From a bacterium (GTDB lineage: Bacteria > Verrucomicrobiota > Kiritimatiellia > UBA8416), in contig JAIFLS010000092.1 of the NCBI GenBank assembly GCA_020048935.1, forward strand, positions 1 through 13,182: 13,182 bases of DNA, given 5' to 3'. Positions 6,301 through 13,182 of this stretch are shown one piece after another. The position numbers were made by a program, and so were the translations under genes. Numbering within the stretch: position 1 is the stretch's first letter; each line of letters opens with the position of its first letter. Below the pieces are notes generated by a model. That model worked only from the letters and a program-made list of their open reading frames with translations, had not been told where the DNA came from and made no database searches.

Positions 6301-6768
6301 ATGATTCATGATCCGGATACGACTATCGAGATCAAGGACACGGATATCATCTTCGATTGTCCGCATTGTGCCAAAAGCCTGGCGATCGACTATCGCGGGG
6401 CCGGATTGACGATCAAGTGCTCGGATTGCGGTGGCGATGTGCAGGTCCCGATCCCGGATGGCATGGAGCTGGAAGATCTGGATCGGCCGCTCGAGGATCA
6501 GGAGTTGCAGATCATCCAGTTGCGGCGGTCCCTGCTGAAGGCCCAGGATCGCATCGCGGACTTGGAGAATGCGGTCGAGGATCTGATGGAACGGCGTGAC
6601 GCGCTGGAACGCGACCGCTCCGAGCAGACGCTCAGGATGGGCTCTGTCCTGGAAAAAACCGGCGTGATCGAGACCTCCCTAAAGGAAATCTCCAAAGCAC
6701 TGGAGGCCGTTTCCGCGCTGTGTCATACCGAGGCTCCCGCTGCCGCCGCTCAATCGGCTTCCGTCTGA
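6301..6768 (+). CDS. Zinc-ribbon / coiled-coil protein, conserved type
   Basis: The 155-residue product begins with a short acidic lead, then a zinc ribbon, FDCPHC (C20, C23) and IKCSDC (C40, C43), joined by IDYRGAGLTI and followed by VQVPIPDG. Residues about 65-138 are highly charged with a heptad pattern and should form a long coiled coil; the tail is Ala/Ser-rich and disordered. I recall this ribbon-plus-coiled-coil arrangement from Kiritimatiellota and related genomes, but no function is known to me. There is no signal peptide or membrane helix, so it is probably cytoplasmic and oligomeric. The start ATG has only a weak GGGGTG upstream, and no promoter stands out in the 76-base gap, so read-through from rpmB is likely. 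Its 3' end overlaps the convergent gene by 19 bases. Confidence 0.8.
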   Translation: MIHDPDTTIEIKDTDIIFDCPHCAKSLAIDYRGAGLTIKCSDCGGDVQVPIPDGMELEDLDRPLEDQELQIIQLRRSLLKAQDRIADLENAVEDLMERRDALERDRSEQTLRMGSVLEKTGVIETSLKEISKALEAVSALCHTEAPAAAAQSASV

Positions 6769-7199
6769 TTGATGGCTTGTTCCAGCGCGTTGATCCTGGC
6801 TTCGAGGGCCGCAATCCTTTCGTTCTTCTGGTCGTGGATACCTTCGATGGCGGCCAGTAGCAGTCCGTTGATCTGGTTCTGCTGCGACCATAGCCGGAAG
6901 GTGTAGAACCGCAGCATCGACCAGATCGCTTGTTTTGTCCTGACGAGCAGGCGTCTGAATCGCGGGCGTTTCTCGACGATCTCGAAGTCCCCGATATCGA
7001 CAAAGGCGCTCTCCCTCAGGTTTTCCAGATAGAATGCCAGGAACGCGGCGTTGTCCTTGAACTCAAGCGGGGCAAATCGTCCGGGGTCCCCCAGTCCGGC
7101 GGACTGGTAGCAGCCGGACTCCGCCTTTTGTTTCACGGATGCATGGATGTCGCGGATGACGGCTTCGGTATCGACACCCGGCGCGGCGATGTGGATCAT
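6750..7199 (-). CDS. Unassigned helical protein with C-terminal coiled coil
   Basis: A 149-residue protein of unknown function. Its N terminus (1-32) contains a D-x-E-x2-I-x-D-I helix, the middle is ordinary, and residues 72-118 form a distinctive basic/aromatic segment, FEIVEKRPRFRRLLVRTKQ followed by a WSMLRFYTFRLWSQQNQIN stretch. That segment resembles the helical module often found in front of methyltransferases or glycosyltransferases of cell-surface polysaccharide loci (pattern: S/K-H/R-R-P, L-V-x3-K, QQ-x2-N). Here no catalytic domain follows; the chain ends in a short coiled coil (112-146). The basic-aromatic stretch could lie on a membrane surface. The start ATG is one base after the stop of the upstream hydrolase gene, with GAGG just before that stop, so translation is coupled. 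The last 19 bases overlap the convergent gene. Confidence 0.75.
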   Translation of the reverse strand: MIHIAAPGVDTEAVIRDIHASVKQKAESGCYQSAGLGDPGRFAPLEFKDNAAFLAFYLENLRESAFVDIGDFEIVEKRPRFRRLLVRTKQAIWSMLRFYTFRLWSQQNQINGLLLAAIEGIHDQKNERIAALEARINALEQAINQTEAD

Positions 7200-7200
7200 A

Positions 7201-7839
7201 TCAAACCTCGCTTGTCTTGTACTGCATGAAAGGGTTTACGCGTTTCTCCCGTCCGATGGTGGTCACCGGCCCATGGCCGGGGTAGACGCGGCAACCGTCT
7301 GGCAAGGTGGCCAGGCTTCGCAGGGATGCCGTCAGCAGCGTCGGGCTGCCACCGGGAAGATCCGTCCGCCCGGCGGAGCCGGCAAAGAGGGTGTCGCCGG
7401 ATATCAGGGTGGCTTCCGCCGGAATATAGAGGCAGATGCAGCCCGGCGTATGGCCCGGCGTTTCAAGGATCGTGATGTCCAGTCCTGCGGCCTGGTAGCC
7501 GATGCTTTCGCGCAGTTCACGGATGCCATCCGGCGGGGCTTCGGGCTGGGGGTAGTAGGGCATGATCTGGTTGCGCGGGGTGAACGCCCAGGCGGCATCC
7601 CGTGGATGCATGCTGACGGGGGCGGGAAAGTCCCTGACCAGCGAGGCGAGTGCCGAGATATGATCGGCATGGCCATGCGTCAGCAGCCAGCCGTCGACCG
7701 TCAGGTTCTGCTCGCGGAGGTAATGCGCGATACGCGGCGCATCGGCACCCGGGTCGACCACTACCGCCCGGTTCGCCGTGCCATGAAGCACCAGGCAATT
7801 GACGTCGAACGCGCCAACAATCAGGGTTTCTATTTTCAT
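7201..7839 (-). CDS. GloB-like metallo-beta-lactamase-fold hydrolase
   Basis: A 212-residue metal-dependent hydrolase. The two-metal site is complete: THGHADH (H55, H57, D59, H60), PGHTPG (H130), SGDTLF (D149) and PGHG (H189). The AGSAGRTDLPGG segment (154-164) is typical of the glyoxalase II/YcbL group, which hydrolyses thioesters such as S-lactoylglutathione; the short C terminus lacks the full glutathione-binding domain of classical GloB, so the natural substrate is open. The frame is open to 7875, but MKIETLIVGAFDVNC is the usual family N terminus, so I choose ATG 7839. No Shine-Dalgarno precedes it; a candidate promoter ends seven bases before the ATG, as for deoA. It is followed one base later by the helical coiled-coil gene, forming a two-gene unit. 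Confidence 0.9.
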   Translation of the reverse strand: MKIETLIVGAFDVNCLVLHGTANRAVVVDPGADAPRIAHYLREQNLTVDGWLLTHGHADHISALASLVRDFPAPVSMHPRDAAWAFTPRNQIMPYYPQPEAPPDGIRELRESIGYQAAGLDITILETPGHTPGCICLYIPAEATLISGDTLFAGSAGRTDLPGGSPTLLTASLRSLATLPDGCRVYPGHGPVTTIGREKRVNPFMQYKTSEV

Positions 7840-7846
7840 GGCGGCA

Positions 7847-7875
7847 AGACTAAGCGGAAACATGCCGGTCTGCAA
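7847..7875 (-). promoter_or_regulatory. Candidate leaderless promoter of the GloB-like gene
   Basis: On the minus strand TTGCAG (7870-7875) is 17 bases from TAGTCT (7847-7852), and the -10 box lies seven bases before the ATG at 7839. Each hexamer matches the consensus at only three positions; the interest comes from the same geometry as at deoA together with a missing Shine-Dalgarno. Confidence 0.35.
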
Positions 7876-7925
7876 GCGGTTAATGGTGGCCGTTTCGGGC
7901 GGATAGTGATGAGAGATTGATACTG

Positions 7926-7952
7926 TTCACCACCGGGCTTGCCCGGTGGGAA
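7926..7952. other. Strong hairpin in the divergent intergenic region
   Basis: CCACCGGG (7930-7937) and CCCGGTGG (7942-7949) form a perfect eight-base-pair stem with a CTTG loop, extended by three more pairs (TTC 7926-7928 with GAA 7950-7952) past a bulged A. No T run follows on either strand. It lies between the divergent hydrolase (-) and isomerase (+) genes, where a terminator is not needed, so a regulatory site, cruciform or dispersed repeat unit is more likely. The rest of 7840-8053 shows no ORF that I trust. Confidence 0.6.
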
Positions 7953-8053
7953 CATGACGGGCCGCACAAACACACGGGAGACACGAACAGACCGCTTCCT
8001 CCGTGATGATTTTTTGCTCTTCATTTTGTTGTGGCATGTGATAGGGTTCAGGA

Positions 8054-8830
8054 ATGAAAACAGGAATGCAGGATTTCTTGATCGGGTCGGTCTGTCTTGA
8101 GCGCAACCGCTGGGGTAGTCGCGTGCCGTCGTTTTCGGTCAGCGACTGGCTCCAGCGTTTCGAGTCCGATGGTTTTGATGGTGTTGAATTATGGCAGTTC
8201 CACTACACGGCTGCGGATGCCGCGGAGCGTGCCCGGTTGGAAAAGGCGGCGTCACTGTTGCCGATCTATAACAGCTACATGGGGTTCGATGATGCCGACG
8301 CGCCCGCACGCGAGGAGGCGGTCGCGATTGTCAAGCGCCTGGGCTCACGCGCAGTGAAGTACAACGTGGGGAGGAAGCCGGATCTGCTGGCGGAGTACCG
8401 CCGTAACCTGCTGTCCTGGGCCGATGCCCTGCCTGCGCCCTGTCGCCTGCTGTGCGAGTGCCACCCGGGTACCATACTGGAGACGCCTGGGGCGGCCGCA
8501 TCCTTCTTCGCTGATCTGGATCCTGAACGCTTTGGTGTCATCGTGCATGTCGGCAATGCCGATGCCGGGAGCGTCTCGCAGTGGTTTGACGCTTTTGGTG
8601 CAAGGGTCCAGCATTTGCATGTCCAATGCCGGGCGACAGAACCGGATCCGGAAACATCTGCCGGCAAGGCGGCCCTGGGGGCGAGTTTGGCGGTTGTCAA
8701 GTCGCACGGCTTCACGGGCTCTGTCACGCTTGAATTCACCCGCGGGATCGGCCGCGATGAGAACATCGAGACCCTGTATGCCAATGTCTGTAATGACATG
8801 CGCTATTGCCGGGAGGTGTTGTCATGCTGA
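8054..8830 (+). CDS. Sugar phosphate isomerase/epimerase, xylose isomerase-like TIM barrel
   Basis: A 258-residue protein of the xylose isomerase-like/AP endonuclease 2 superfamily, which isomerises or epimerises sugars at a metal site. Barrel strands with likely ligands are visible: FDGVELW (41-47), CECHPGT (134-140, E135), IVHVGNAD (163-170), VQHLHVQ (185-191, H189) and SVTLEFTRG (223-231, E227). The exact substrate cannot be told. The start ATG at 8054 has AGGG seven bases upstream; a second ATG at 8066 is possible but less likely. There is no signal peptide. The 3' end overlaps the dehydrogenase gene by seven bases, and the GH2 gene follows, so it is the first gene of a sugar operon. It could be a 3-keto-sugar or uronate-type isomerase, but that is a guess. 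Confidence 0.88.
   Translation: MKTGMQDFLIGSVCLERNRWGSRVPSFSVSDWLQRFESDGFDGVELWQFHYTAADAAERARLEKAASLLPIYNSYMGFDDADAPAREEAVAIVKRLGSRAVKYNVGRKPDLLAEYRRNLLSWADALPAPCRLLCECHPGTILETPGAAASFFADLDPERFGVIVHVGNADAGSVSQWFDAFGARVQHLHVQCRATEPDPETSAGKAALGASLAVVKSHGFTGSVTLEFTRGIGRDENIETLYANVCNDMRYCREVLSC
8811..8816 (+). promoter_or_regulatory. Ribosome binding site that fixes the dehydrogenase start
   Basis: GGGAGG lies seven bases before ATG 8824, inside the end of the isomerase gene. It supports 8824 over the TTG at 8806, which would sit upstream of this site. Confidence 0.8.
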
Positions 8831-9834
8831 GGATGTTGCATATCTGTAACCGCCGTTCGCAGATCACCCCTGACGGCCCGTTTGCCAACGCCTTGCGGGA
8901 GCTGGGTGAGCTGACGATAGTCGAGCGGGCGCACGAACTTAGCGACGAGGACGTGGCCGCGCAAGTGCGCGAAGCCGATGTGCTGATCACCAACTGGGCG
9001 ACGCGCCCGATCCCGGTGGCCGTAGCGGAGACGCCGGGGCGGCTGCGCTATGTACTCAATATCGGCGGCACCTGCAAGGCTCCGGTGCCGATCGAGATCA
9101 TACGCAAGGGGATTCCGGTCACCAACTGGGGCGATACGCCGGCCCGATCCGTGGCCGAAGGGGCGATGGCATTGCTGCTGGCTGTCCTCAAGGATCTGCG
9201 CGGTCGCACGGAAGCCGTCCTGGCCGGCAAATGCAGCAGCGCCGGTCAATTGGGGCTGCCTTCGGGAACGGTGAATGGGTTGAGACTTGGACTCTACGGC
9301 TGCGGTGTCATTGGGCAGCGCTTTGTCAAGATGGTCGCACCGTTCGAGCCCGAACTCATGGTGTTCGACCCTTACGCCAGTGTGCTGCCTGAAGGCTGTC
9401 GCCGGGTTGATAGCCTGGATGCGCTCTTTGGCGAGAGTGAGGCTGTCGTCATCTGGGCCGGGCTTTCCGAGGAAACGCAGGGGACAGTCAATGCCGCCCG
9501 CCTGGCCATGCTGCCAGATCATGGCATCATCATCAATACCGCTCGTGGGGAGATCGTGGATCAGGAGGCTCTTTTGGCCGAGCTGAAAACCGGGCGGCTG
9601 CGTGCCGGGCTTGATGTCATGGTGGCCGACAACTACCTGCCCGCCGGGCATGAGGCGCACACGTGGCCGAATCTGCTGATCACCTGCCACGACATCAATT
9701 CGGCCCATTGGCCTAAGCGGGCGCCCCATCTGACCTATGGTGACAAGATAGCCATCGATAATCTCAAGCGTTTCATCGCTGGCGAGCCGTTGCGCTTCGT
9801 CATGGACGAGACCCGCTATCTTCGCAGCAGTTAA
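8824..9834 (+). CDS. D-2-hydroxyacid dehydrogenase family protein
   Basis: A 336-residue NAD(P)-dependent oxidoreductase of the D-isomer-specific 2-hydroxyacid dehydrogenase family. The Rossmann motif is GCGVIG (159-164) followed by an acidic residue in VFDPYA (180-185, D182), which favours NAD over NADP. Catalytic Arg241 is in INTARGEIVD. The usual second residue, a Glu in the LDVFxxEP segment, appears as Asp269 in LDVMVADN, and the His is present as H289 in ITCHD rather than the common TPH. The enzyme may therefore still work but is divergent. The start at ATG 8824 has GGGAGG seven bases upstream and overlaps the isomerase stop. Lying between an isomerase and a GH2 glycosidase, it probably handles a sugar-derived hydroxy or keto acid. 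GH2 begins 20 bases after its stop. Confidence 0.9.
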   Translation: MLRMLHICNRRSQITPDGPFANALRELGELTIVERAHELSDEDVAAQVREADVLITNWATRPIPVAVAETPGRLRYVLNIGGTCKAPVPIEIIRKGIPVTNWGDTPARSVAEGAMALLLAVLKDLRGRTEAVLAGKCSSAGQLGLPSGTVNGLRLGLYGCGVIGQRFVKMVAPFEPELMVFDPYASVLPEGCRRVDSLDALFGESEAVVIWAGLSEETQGTVNAARLAMLPDHGIIINTARGEIVDQEALLAELKTGRLRAGLDVMVADNYLPAGHEAHTWPNLLITCHDINSAHWPKRAPHLTYGDKIAIDNLKRFIAGEPLRFVMDETRYLRSS

Positions 9835-9854
9835 TAAGGAGCTAGGCTTGCCGT

Positions 9855-12302
9855 ATGAGAACAAGGACGTGTATCGATTTGGACTGGCGTTTTTCTCTTG
9901 GTGATTTCCCGGCTGCAATCAACGGCAGCTTTGATGACCATGACTGGCGCGTGCTGGATCTGCCACATGACTGGTCGATCGAGGCCACGCCCCATCCCGA
10001 TAATCCGGCCCAGGCCGGCGGCGGTTTCTTTCCCGGCGGCCTCGGCTGGTATCGCAAGCAGATCGCGATTCCCGCTGATCTGGGCTCCCGCCATGTACTG
10101 ATCGAGTTCGATGGCGTCTACATGAACAGCGAGGTCTGGTGCAACGGTCAGTTTTGCGGTACCCGTCCCTATGGCTACAGCAGTTTCTGCTACGACCTGA
10201 CCCCGTTCGTCAAGGCTGGCGAAACCGCCAGCATTGCCGTGCGCGTCGACAATTCACGGCATAAGAACTCTCGCTGGTACAGTGGTTCCGGCATCTATCG
10301 TCATGTCTGGCTGACGATGGCAGCTCCTGTACGCGTGGCGCACTGGGGGACGGTCGTGACGACGCCCCGTGTGGAACCGGAAGCGGCCACCGTGCGCGCC
10401 GCGGTCACGCTCGTGAATGATACCGCGGGAAGCGTCAGCGTTGACGTGAACGCCAACGTGCAGGATGTGTTTGTATCGGCTTGCTGCACGCTACCGCCCA
10501 ATTCATGTGAAGCCGTGATGCTGGAACTCACGGTTGCAACCCCTAGTCTCTGGTCGCCCGAATCCCCGGCACTTTACAACTTGCGCGTTGAGATCCGGCA
10601 GGGAGGGACTATCGTGGATGTCCACGATACCCGCTTCGGCATCCGTGCGATCCGGTTTGACGCCGATGCGGGATTTTTCCTGAATGGCCAGTCGCTCAAG
10701 TTGCAGGGGGTCAATGAGCACCACGATGCGGGCTGTCTCGGTGCCGCCATCCCGGACGACGTCCTGCGTCGCCGCCTCCGTATTTTGAAGGACATGGGCT
10801 GCAACGCCATTCGAATCGCCCACAATCCGGCCGCTCCCGCGTTGCTTGACCTGTGCGATGAGTACGGACTAATGGTGGTCGAAGACGCTTTTGATGAATG
10901 GAAAGACGGCAAGACACCCTTCGGATACCAGCTCTACTGGGATCAGTGGTGGGAACGGGACCTGGCTGATATGATCCGCCGCGACCGAAACCACCCCTGT
11001 GTCGTCCTGTGGTCGGTGGGTAATGAGATCAAGGAGGTGCGTGCAGGACGACCGGAAGGTTTGTCTATCATGCGCGATCTGCAGGCCGTCTGCCACCGGG
11101 AGGATCCCACGCGGCCGATGACCTGCGGGTGCTGTAATTCGCGGGAGACGCTCAAGGCCGGTTATGCGCAATACATGGATGTGTTCGGTTACAATGGCGG
11201 CGGTGGCGGCTGCTTCGACTACGAGAAGGACCATGCCACCTATCCGGCGCTGCCGATGTTTGCCAGCGAGCACCCGCACACGCTGCAGACGCGCGGCGTC
11301 TACCGCACGAAGACCTGGTACCGCGATCTGCACCGTAACCAGGACAATGTGCGCTGGTATCCATCGCCACGCGGCGAAACCCCATCTCATGACCTGACAT
11401 CCAACCAGCAGAAGGACCGCCCTTTGCTGGACTTGATGCATATTCCGGATTTGACGCATGATGAGGTATTCAAAGGCATTGATCCGCATTACCAGTCCTC
11501 TTACGGCAATGCGATTGTCCGCATGTCGATTCTCGATTCCTGGTATCGCACGCGTTCCCTGCCGTACTTCGGCGGGGAATTCCGCTGGACCGGTTTTGAT
11601 TACCTAGGCGAATGCTACGGCTGGCCCGCCAAGAGCTGGAATTTCGGTATCATCGATCTCTGTGGTTTCCCGAAGGATGCCTACTATTTCTGCCAGAGCC
11701 AGTGGGTCCGGAAACCAATGGTGCATGTCCTGCCGCACTGGACCTGGCCGGGCTTGGAGGGCACCTTGCTCCCCGTGATCGTCTATTCCAACTGTGACCG
11801 GGTGGAACTCTTCTGCAATGATGTCTCCCTGGGTGTGCAGGAGCACGATGCGACGCGGATGCAGTTGCGCTGGGATGTGCCGTACCAGCCGGGTGTGATC
11901 AAGGCGGTTGGAATGCGGAATGCGGACGTGGTGACGTGCGTGCATAAGACGGCCGGGGTGCCCGCCGCGCTGAGCGTGATCTGTGAGGAAGCGTTCGTCC
12001 GGGCGGATCGGACCGGTGTCGCGCATCTGCCGATTACAATCTTGGACACGCAGGGGCGTTTCGTGCCGAACTCCGGTCCAGAGGTCACGGTGACGGTGGA
12101 AGGTCCGGCTCGGCTGATCGGGCTCGAGAACGGGGATCCGATCGACAGCACGAACTACAAGCTGAACCACCGCAAGGCGTTCAACGGGATGCTGCTGGCG
12201 ATTGTGCAGGCGAGTGACGCGGAAGGCACGGTTACGGTCACCGCTCAGGCCGAGGGGCTGGAATCCGCCTTCGCAGAGGTACGGCTACAGCGCGTCTTGT
12301 GA
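9855..12302 (+). CDS. GH2 family glycosidase (beta-galactosidase/beta-glucuronidase type)
   Basis: An 815-residue glycoside hydrolase family 2 protein that cleaves beta-linked sugars with retention. Domains in order: sugar-binding jelly roll (about 1-160, GGGFFPGGLGWYRK at 55-68 and SGSGIYRHVW at 143-152), Ig-like domain (about 165-275), catalytic TIM barrel (about 278-610), then C-terminal Ig-like domains (about 620-700, DUF4982-like, and 703-815). The catalytic acid/base is E391 in SVGNEI, and the likely nucleophile is E472 in MFASEHPHTLQTRG; GVNEHHDAGCLGAAIPDD (285-302) and RIAHNP (320-325) are classic family motifs. No signal peptide is present, so the enzyme should be cytoplasmic and act on an imported substrate. 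Substrate specificity (galactoside, glucuronide, other) is open. AAGGAG lies 13 bases before the ATG, rather far, but no other in-frame start fits. Last gene of the sugar operon, followed by a terminator. Confidence 0.95.
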   Translation: MRTRTCIDLDWRFSLGDFPAAINGSFDDHDWRVLDLPHDWSIEATPHPDNPAQAGGGFFPGGLGWYRKQIAIPADLGSRHVLIEFDGVYMNSEVWCNGQFCGTRPYGYSSFCYDLTPFVKAGETASIAVRVDNSRHKNSRWYSGSGIYRHVWLTMAAPVRVAHWGTVVTTPRVEPEAATVRAAVTLVNDTAGSVSVDVNANVQDVFVSACCTLPPNSCEAVMLELTVATPSLWSPESPALYNLRVEIRQGGTIVDVHDTRFGIRAIRFDADAGFFLNGQSLKLQGVNEHHDAGCLGAAIPDDVLRRRLRILKDMGCNAIRIAHNPAAPALLDLCDEYGLMVVEDAFDEWKDGKTPFGYQLYWDQWWERDLADMIRRDRNHPCVVLWSVGNEIKEVRAGRPEGLSIMRDLQAVCHREDPTRPMTCGCCNSRETLKAGYAQYMDVFGYNGGGGGCFDYEKDHATYPALPMFASEHPHTLQTRGVYRTKTWYRDLHRNQDNVRWYPSPRGETPSHDLTSNQQKDRPLLDLMHIPDLTHDEVFKGIDPHYQSSYGNAIVRMSILDSWYRTRSLPYFGGEFRWTGFDYLGECYGWPAKSWNFGIIDLCGFPKDAYYFCQSQWVRKPMVHVLPHWTWPGLEGTLLPVIVYSNCDRVELFCNDVSLGVQEHDATRMQLRWDVPYQPGVIKAVGMRNADVVTCVHKTAGVPAALSVICEEAFVRADRTGVAHLPITILDTQGRFVPNSGPEVTVTVEGPARLIGLENGDPIDSTNYKLNHRKAFNGMLLAIVQASDAEGTVTVTAQAEGLESAFAEVRLQRVL

Positions 12303-12315
12303 TGTTGCCAAAAGA

Positions 12316-12347
12316 AAAGGCCGGCGGGATTGCTCCCGCCGGCCTTT
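12316..12347. terminator. Bidirectional intrinsic terminator
   Basis: AAAGGCCGGCGGGA (12316-12329) and TCCCGCCGGCCTTT (12334-12347) form a perfect 14-base-pair stem with a TTGC loop. Read on the minus strand, the T tract continues as TCTTTT, a good terminator for enolase; on the plus strand the tail is the poorer TTTATCGTTT, ending the GH2 operon. It lies between the two convergent genes. Confidence 0.9.
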
Positions 12348-12369
12348 ATCGTTTGTGATATGATCCCGT

Positions 12370-13182
<813 letters not shown>

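Noticed and set aside
7147..7920. A 257-residue open frame on the plus strand
   Set aside because: It is antisense to the hydrolase gene with its complete metal site, and has no ribosome binding site or motif.
8014..8042. Possible promoter TTGCTC-N17-TGTGAT before the isomerase gene
   Set aside because: Initiation from it would fall around 8049, inside or after the AGGG ribosome binding site, so it conflicts with the translation signal; the true promoter is probably further upstream.
8803..9918. A 371-residue open frame on the minus strand
   Set aside because: It lies entirely opposite the dehydrogenase gene, has a low-complexity Arg/Gln/His-rich composition and no recognisable motif; it is a GC-rich shadow.

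Overview
The window is about 60% GC by eye and looks like bacterial chromosome from the PVC superphylum, most likely Kiritimatiellota or another Verrucomicrobiota relative. The clues are a zinc-ribbon/coiled-coil protein of a type I associate with that group (6301-6768), a PIN-PhoH fusion ATPase, a four-cysteine ribosomal protein L28, and a taste for sugar-degrading enzymes. The assignment is inference from protein character; no rRNA is present. Genes are dense, and no phage, transposase, CRISPR array, tRNA or other clear mobile element was seen.

Layout. 1-1569 (+): the end of a large probable (alpha/alpha) barrel carbohydrate-active protein, cut by the window edge. 1570-1844: a 275-base gap with a candidate promoter, a small hairpin next to a G-run, and a spaced inverted repeat. 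1845-2711 (+): two small proteins, a zinc-ribbon protein with a striking five-residue periodic hydrophobic repeat and a four-helix TMEM14-like membrane protein. 2737-5861 (-): a compact deoA-cdd-phoH operon for pyrimidine nucleoside salvage plus a PIN-PhoH ATPase. It is driven by a near-consensus promoter placed so close to the deoA ATG that the mRNA should be leaderless. 5997-6768 (+): rpmB and the zinc-ribbon/coiled-coil protein. 6750-7839 (-): a GloB-like metallo-beta-lactamase-fold hydrolase, then an unassigned helical/coiled-coil protein coupled to it. 7840-8053: a divergent intergenic region with a strong hairpin. 8054-12302 (+): a three-gene carbohydrate operon of a TIM-barrel sugar isomerase/epimerase, a D-2-hydroxyacid dehydrogenase-family protein and an 815-residue GH2 glycosidase without a signal peptide. 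12316-12347: a 14-bp bidirectional terminator. 12370-13182 (-): the C-terminal two thirds of enolase.

How the genes work together. The 8054-12302 operon probably splits an imported oligosaccharide or glycoside in the cytoplasm and isomerises and oxidises or reduces the released sugar or sugar acid; the barrel protein at the left edge may serve the same lifestyle. DeoA and Cdd recycle pyrimidine nucleosides, and their co-transcription with a PIN-PhoH protein suggests a link between RNA turnover and nucleoside salvage. I see no defence island or clearly new multi-gene system. The most unusual signals are the predicted leaderless promoter, the pentad-repeat protein, the orphan helical module and the altered catalytic position in the dehydrogenase.
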